Assembly: GCA_934621485.1 (NCBI GenBank)
Contig: CAKTUS010000096.1
Location: 1-9,919, forward strand
Origin: an uncultured Clostridia bacterium
GTDB taxonomy: Bacteria; Bacillota; Clostridia; Christensenellales; Aristaeellaceae
Direction: 5' to 3'
DNA length: 9,919 bases
Shown here: piece after piece, positions 7,047 through 9,919 of the stretch
Layout of the letters: each line of letters begins with the position of its first letter
Numbering within the stretch: the first letter of the stretch is position 1
Translations under genes and position numbers: made by a program
Notes under the pieces: model-generated
Database searches by the model: none
Told to the model about the DNA's origin: nothing
What the model saw: the letters and a program-made list of their open reading frames with translations, nothing else

Positions 7047-7075
7047 ATTATAATCACTGACCCACATAAACGCAA
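7047..7075 (-). promoter_or_regulatory. Sigma-A promoter of the yczE-like gene
   Basis: On the minus strand TTGCGT (7070-7075) precedes a perfect TATAAT (7047-7052) with a 17-base spacer. Transcription would start near 7040, leaving about 40 bases before the TTG start and including the GGAGG site. This placement decides against the longer open frame starting at 7067. Confidence 0.7.
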
Positions 7076-7093
7076 TTCCTTTTCCGAAATTGC

Positions 7094-7117
7094 AAAAGCC
7101 GCTGCCAAGACAGCGGC
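7094..7117 (-). terminator. Hairpin with short T-run upstream of the yczE-like gene
   Basis: The stem GCCGCTG/CAGCGGC (7098-7104 with 7111-7117) has a six-base loop and is followed on the minus strand by TTTT. It would stop leftward transcripts from spoIIID-mbl before the yczE promoter at 7047-7075. The arms closely match the inner part of the palindrome at 7410-7445. Confidence 0.55.
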
Positions 7118-7276
7118 CAGGCCGGCAAAAAAGGGATGGGCAGGAGGCGCTGCCGGGGTTTTAGGGACGGAGCTCCTAGGCCTTGCGTCATCATGTTTTT
7201 TCTGCGGACAGCCAGGCAAGTGCTCATCTATAGAGGTTTTCGACGGCCTGTAAGCTCGCCTAACGGCGACTTTTTT
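7098..7276. repeat. Hairpin-bounded intergenic element, copy B (inverted to copy A)
   Basis: The stretch 7150-7184 is the reverse complement of core 2230-2264 of copy A, with 32 of 35 bases alike by eye. As in copy A, tags face inward next to end hairpins: CAG...AAAAAA (7118-7132) beside hairpin 7098-7117, and TTTTCGACGGCCTG (7237-7250) beside the hairpin TCGCC-TAAC-GGCGA (7256-7269). The end hairpins differ in sequence from those of copy A, so the architecture is conserved more than the bases. There is no coding potential. The hairpin at 7256-7269 is followed by six T on the plus strand and could end a rightward transcript, though no plus-strand gene is nearby. Confidence 0.55.
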
Positions 7277-7286
7277 CTGCAAAAGG

Positions 7287-7331
7287 CGCGCCTTGCCTAC
7301 TCGCCTGCGGCTGGCCGGGCGGCAAGGCGCG
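7287..7331. repeat. Long-loop inverted repeat in the mbl-yczE gap
   Basis: Perfect 11-base arms, CGCGCCTTGCC (7287-7297) and GGCAAGGCGCG (7321-7331), enclose a 23-base loop. On the minus strand CCTTTT follows, so it could be a weak terminator behind mbl. Another perfect 8-bp hairpin, CGGAGGGC-TGCG-GCCCTCCG, follows at 7368-7387. Together these structures fill the gap between mbl and the yczE-like gene. Confidence 0.5.
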
Positions 7332-7409
7332 TAAGGAAGCCACCCTGCACGCCGCCGGGTTGAAAATCGGAGGGCTGCGGCCCTCCGCTACCACTCCTGG
7401 GTCCTTTAA

Positions 7410-7445
7410 CAGGCTGAGCCGCTGCCAAGGCAGCGGCTCAGCCTG
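7410..7445. terminator. Perfect 17-bp palindrome downstream of mbl
   Basis: Arms of 17 bases (7410-7426 and 7429-7445) pair perfectly around AA, giving a very stable hairpin 46 bases after the mbl stop. A six-T run lies before, not after, the hairpin on the minus strand (7447-7452), so this is not the standard terminator layout. It may still mark the 3' end of spoIIID-mbl mRNA or belong to the intergenic repeat family. Confidence 0.55.
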
Positions 7446-7490
7446 CAAAAAAGGATTGAAACAGAAAGGGTTCGGCTCTGCGCACGGCGT

Positions 7491-8516
7491 TCAGCGCATC
7501 AGGCGCTTACGACCGTCGTCCAGGTACTGGCCCAGTTCGTGCAGGTTTTCCAGCGCGCGGCCGCAGCCCATAACCACGTTGGTTTGCGGATCCTCGGCGC
7601 AGGAGCAGGGCACCTTAAGCGCATCGGCAATGGCCTCGCACAGTCCGAACATTTCTGCGCCGCCGCCGGACAGCAGGATGCCGTATTCAAAGATATCGGC
7701 CGCCAGTTCGGCAGGCGTGTGCTCCAGCACGCCGTGAATACTTTCAATGAGCTGCTGAAGCGGCTCGTCGATGGCCTCGGTAATGTCGTCGCTGGTGATG
7801 CGCATGGTTTTGGGCAGCCCGGTAATCAGGTTGCGGCCCGTTACCTCCATGTACAGCTGCTCGGAACGGGGAATGGCGCTGCCAATGTTGATTTTCAGCG
7901 CTTCAGCTGTGCGCTCGCCAATGAGCAGATTATGCTTGCGGCGCAGGTGGCGAATGATGGCGTCGTCAAAACGGTCTCCGCCCACCTTGGCGCAATCGCT
8001 GACTATCACTTTGCCAAAGCTGAGCACCGCAATATCGCTGACGCCGGCGCTGATGTCCACAATCATGGTGCCATACGCCTCGTCCATGGGCAGGCCGGCG
8101 CCCAGCGCCGTCGCCAGCGAACGATTCAACAGCTGCGTACGGCGCATACCCGCGTCAAACATGGTGGAAATCAGCGAACGCTTTTCCATTTCGTTCACCG
8201 AGGTGGGCACCGCCAAAACGGCCCTGGGCCGGGCAAACATGTGCTTGCCGATGGCCTTCATCACAAAGCCCTTGAGCATAAAGCTCACCAGTTCGTAATC
8301 CGAAACCGTGCCGTCCCGCAGGGGGCGGATGGCCAGGATGTTTCCGGGCGTGCGGCCAATCATGCGCTTGGCTTCCTCGCCAAATGCCAGAATATCCCGG
8401 CTGTCGCGGTCAATGGCCACCACGGTGGGCTCGCGCAGCACAATGCCCTTACCCTTCATATAAATCAGGATCTGCGACGTTCCCAAATCGATCCCGATAT
8501 CGCTGATATTTGCCAT
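7491..8516 (-). CDS. mbl: Mbl/MreB-like bacterial actin
   Basis: This 341-residue cytoplasmic protein has the MreB actin fold throughout. These proteins form membrane-bound filaments that guide the elongation machinery of the cell wall. Phosphate loop 1 is IGIDLGTSQ (7-15), followed by KGKGIVLREPTVVAID (21-36). Phosphate loop 2 is DISAGVSDIAVLS (154-166). The stretch VGGDRFDDAIIRH, then LIGERTAEALKINIGSA, and the adenosine motif LLSGGGAEMFGL (281-292) complete it. The ATG at 8516 has AAGGAG nine bases upstream, so the open frame's first 30 codons are leader. The position right after spoIIID matches mbl in Bacillus and MreB-like genes in Clostridia. Oddly, the usual IEEPMAAAIG is LNRSLATALG and GGGTT is SAGVS, so the proposed catalytic Glu and Thr are missing. 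Confidence 0.9.
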   Translation of the reverse strand: MANISDIGIDLGTSQILIYMKGKGIVLREPTVVAIDRDSRDILAFGEEAKRMIGRTPGNILAIRPLRDGTVSDYELVSFMLKGFVMKAIGKHMFARPRAVLAVPTSVNEMEKRSLISTMFDAGMRRTQLLNRSLATALGAGLPMDEAYGTMIVDISAGVSDIAVLSFGKVIVSDCAKVGGDRFDDAIIRHLRRKHNLLIGERTAEALKINIGSAIPRSEQLYMEVTGRNLITGLPKTMRITSDDITEAIDEPLQQLIESIHGVLEHTPAELAADIFEYGILLSGGGAEMFGLCEAIADALKVPCSCAEDPQTNVVMGCGRALENLHELGQYLDDGRKRLMR

Positions 8517-8543
8517 GCAACCATTCTCCTTCAAGCAGCTTTT

Positions 8544-8569
8544 GCGCATGGCAAAAAAAGCGCATGCGC
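8544..8569 (-). promoter_or_regulatory. Intercistronic hairpin between spoIIID and mbl
   Basis: In the 55-base gap, GCGCATG (8544-8550) pairs with CATGCGC (8563-8569) across a 12-base loop. On the minus strand the first arm, part of the palindrome GCGCATGCGC, is followed at once by seven T, which can pause or partly stop polymerase. It could reduce mbl expression relative to spoIIID or protect an mRNA end. The mbl ribosome site lies just downstream. Confidence 0.4.
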
Positions 8570-8571
8570 CG

Positions 8572-8859
8572 TCACTCCTGTACACATTCGCCGTGGTCTC
8601 TGGCAAATCCTGCTTGAGCGCTGTATTTGCGCCGGGTGGCTTCGCCGCCCCGCAAATGACGCACCGCTTTGTTATAGGCCAGCACCCGGCTTACCTGGAC
8701 ATATAGGGTGCGGTTTACCTGAGGCAGTCGCCTGCCCACATCCTTGTGAACCGATGATTTGCTGATGCCAAAATACCGCGCCGCCTGGCGAACCGTAGCT
8801 CCCGTGTCGGCAATATACTGACCGATGCGCACGCACCGCTCATCAAGATCCTGCTGCAC
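8572..8859 (-). CDS. spoIIID: Sporulation transcriptional regulator SpoIIID
   Basis: This 95-residue DNA-binding protein is close to the 93 residues of Bacillus SpoIIID. It acts in the mother cell after engulfment, switching gene expression from sigma-E towards sigma-K. The helix-turn-helix is ATVRQAARYFGISKSSVHKD (21-40), and the basic C-terminal motif HLRGGEATRRKY (68-79) is the family hallmark. The GTG start at 8859 is chosen because GGAGG lies eight bases upstream and the protein then begins like its relatives; the open frame extends to 8928 but those codons look non-coding. A weak sigma-E-like pair (GCAACTT, then CATATCCT 14 bases later on the minus strand) lies within about 50 bases upstream; this is tentative. 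mbl follows 55 bases downstream. It marks the host as a spore former. Confidence 0.95.
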   Translation of the reverse strand: MQQDLDERCVRIGQYIADTGATVRQAARYFGISKSSVHKDVGRRLPQVNRTLYVQVSRVLAYNKAVRHLRGGEATRRKYSAQAGFARDHGECVQE

Positions 8860-9096
8860 CCTTTCGCCCTCCGTTTTTTTGTGAAAGGATATGCAAGTGC
8901 CGGATGCAAGTTGCCGTTTTCGTGCCATCCCGGGGAGGAAAGTCCGAAAAAGAAAAACACCTGCCTGCCGTTAGCTTGATACAGTTGTGCGTCGGTGATT
9001 CTCCCTTACTGTGTAGTCCCCTTTCCCTCAAAATGAGCCTTTCATCCAAGAAGCGTGTCCTATACGCATGAACCTGACGTTTTTTAACGGTTTCAG
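8860..9096. other. Upstream region of spoIIID, no gene
   Basis: No credible gene is seen. The part next to spoIIID should hold its promoter. A short tandem repeat, ATGCAAGTGCCGG then ATGCAAGTTGCCG (8891-8916), lies just upstream of the gene. The outer part (about 9000-9096) may be the decayed tail of the neighbouring transposase, because YRTRFLDERLILRERG in one minus-strand frame faintly resembles the segment around the first catalytic Asp of IS256 transposases. Confidence 0.4.
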
Positions 9097-9517
9097 CAAT
9101 GGACGGTCCCATCCGTCTTCAACGCGGACATAGACTTTCTTGTTCATCTCGCAGATAGTAGAAGGCAAGGCTTAGCTGCCTCACTGAGCTTCGGCGATGT
9201 CCTTTGCCCGGCGCGCGTACACGCTTGCCAAGCACATTTTGATGAGCACTTCCTCCACGCTGCTTTCCCTGCGGCGATACACTCAATGATAGCCGTCTAA
9301 GGGCGTCCCTTGAGCCGGGGCATATGGAGCGTAACGTTGCCGGAGGTCGTGTGGAGATCCCACTCTTATTCTCCGCTGCGGTAGCCCTGACGGCCCTCGC
9401 CGCGCTCATGGCGATCCGCTTGGTCAGCGATTCCGTCTCTTTCTCTAGTCGTTCGTTCAACGCTTCTTCTAAGCAGCTGCGAACAGCTCCTTGATTTATC
9501 CCTGTTTTGCTGAACAA
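9097..9517 (-). pseudogene. Decayed IS256-family (mutator-type) transposase
   Basis: Minus-strand pieces in different frames match the N-terminal third of an IS256-family DDE transposase in order. First comes VRSCLEEALNERLEKE (from about 9517). Then at 9300-9419 a frame reads DRHERGEGRQGYRSGE, a stop, and TTSGNVTLHMPRLKGRP. Next is TAIIE, then YRRRESSVEEVLIKMCLASV and ARRAKDIAEAQ (9184-9279), two stops, and ALPSTICEMNKKVYVRVEDG with WDRPL (to 9097). These mirror the family pattern of RYRRRESSVEEAL, SVRRVEDITEALWG, SPSTISELNKKVY and WRNRPL. At least three frameshifts and three in-frame stops rule out function. The catalytic two-thirds is missing or unrecognisable. No terminal inverted repeats were found. 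It is an old insertion between the rRNA operon and spoIIID. Confidence 0.85.
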
Positions 9518-9710
9518 TTCTCTTGAACAGCGTTTGCTATTTTCAGAATGGTATATCGCAGCTTCTTCCGCCAGAGTCTGTATAGATGTCTTCTTTTATC
9601 CCTTTTTCTTTTTTGCGCGCTTTATTCTTTCTTATCGATTATCTTGTTCGGCACTTGGAAGAAGTCTTTCTCCGCCGTCCACTTTCAAAGTAGTCAAATT
9701 AGAAGGCAAG
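9518..9710. other. Gap between transposase remnant and rRNA operon terminator
   Basis: This AT-richer stretch shows no convincing gene. Overlapping plus-strand frames here have no ribosome site or family resemblance and run through the terminator. It may include the lost 5' part and end of the insertion element. Confidence 0.4.
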
Positions 9711-9754
9711 AAAAAATCCGAACCCAACTTCCATTTGGAAAATTGGGTTCGGAT
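9711..9754 (-). terminator. Intrinsic terminator of the rRNA-tRNA operon
   Basis: On the minus strand perfect 12-base arms, ATCCGAACCCAA and TTGGGTTCGGAT (plus 9716-9727 with 9743-9754), form a stem that extends through an inner GGAA/TTCC pair and is followed by six T (9711-9716). It lies just ten bases past the tRNA-Asn CCA end. This is a classic rho-independent terminator closing the operon. Confidence 0.9.
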
Positions 9755-9763
9755 ATAGGTTTT

Positions 9764-9838
<75 letters not shown>

Positions 9839-9846
9839 ATATAAAA

Positions 9847-9919
9847 TGCGGCAGCGATCTATTTTTCCGGGCCGTCACCAGCCAAGTATCTTCGACGTAC
9901 TGGAGCTTAACTTCTGTGT
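9847..9919 (-). rRNA. 5S ribosomal RNA, 3' part
   Basis: The minus strand from the window edge reads the conserved 5S stretch GAAGTTAAGC, then GATACTTGGCTGG, and ends with ATAGATCGCTGCCGCA. About 73 of roughly 117 bases are present; the 5' part lies beyond the right edge. Its place just before tRNA-Asn fits the end of a Firmicutes rRNA operon transcribed leftwards, so 23S and 16S genes are expected beyond the window. Confidence 0.93.

Noticed and set aside
5448..7253. 601-residue plus-strand open frame
   Set aside because: It is antisense to purC and the yczE-like gene, crosses intergenic repeats and resembles no protein family.
7016..7282. 88-residue minus-strand frame in the mbl-yczE gap
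   Set aside because: It runs through the repeat core, a terminator and a promoter, and has no family resemblance.
7094..7445. CRISPR array suggested by repeated hairpins
   Set aside because: The repeats are not regularly spaced, vary in sequence and have no cas genes nearby.
7539..8765. 408-residue plus-strand open frame
   Set aside because: It is a shadow antisense to mbl and spoIIID with low-complexity, His/Ala-rich content.

Overview
The window looks like the chromosome of a spore-forming, fairly GC-rich Clostridia (Oscillospirales-like) member. The evidence is a SpoIIID sporulation regulator next to an Mbl/MreB-type actin, a 5S rRNA followed directly by tRNA-Asn, Shine-Dalgarno sites of the GGAGG type, sigma-A-like promoters with 17-bp spacers, and GC-rich hairpin repeats between genes. 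The genus cannot be fixed from the sequence alone.

Layout from left to right. Positions 1-285 form a control region with a promoter and several TCCG/CGGA palindromes, leading into a plus-strand pair: a MarR-type repressor and a MATE drug/sodium or proton antiporter (286-2087). This resembles mepR-mepA logic. Positions 2088-2347 lie between converging genes and hold a structured element bounded by two nearly identical hairpins. From 6293 down to 2348, four closely packed minus-strand genes follow one promoter: purC (purine synthesis), a CapE/FnlA-type UDP-GlcNAc 4,6-dehydratase/5-epimerase, a GNAT acetyltransferase and a second, different MATE transporter. Upstream lies a YczE/YitT-like membrane protein (6360-6998) with its own promoter.

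Positions 7068-7490 carry no credible gene. They hold a run of GC-rich hairpins and an inverted copy of the core of the 2.1-2.35 kb element. Next come mbl (7491-8516) and spoIIID (8572-8859), transcribed leftwards in the conserved spoIIID-mbl order. Upstream of spoIIID is a decayed IS256-family transposase (about 9097-9517), broken by stops and frameshifts. The right edge is the end of an rRNA operon on the minus strand: partial 5S rRNA, tRNA-Asn(GUU) and a strong intrinsic terminator.

The most notable points are: (i) the Mbl-like protein has lost both residues normally tied to ATP hydrolysis in MreB; (ii) there is a small family of hairpin-bounded intergenic elements that share a T-tract/CTG tag; (iii) a palindromic operator array precedes the MarR-MATE pair; and (iv) purC is translationally coupled to a sugar-nucleotide enzyme. 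I did not find a clearly new defence or mobile system.
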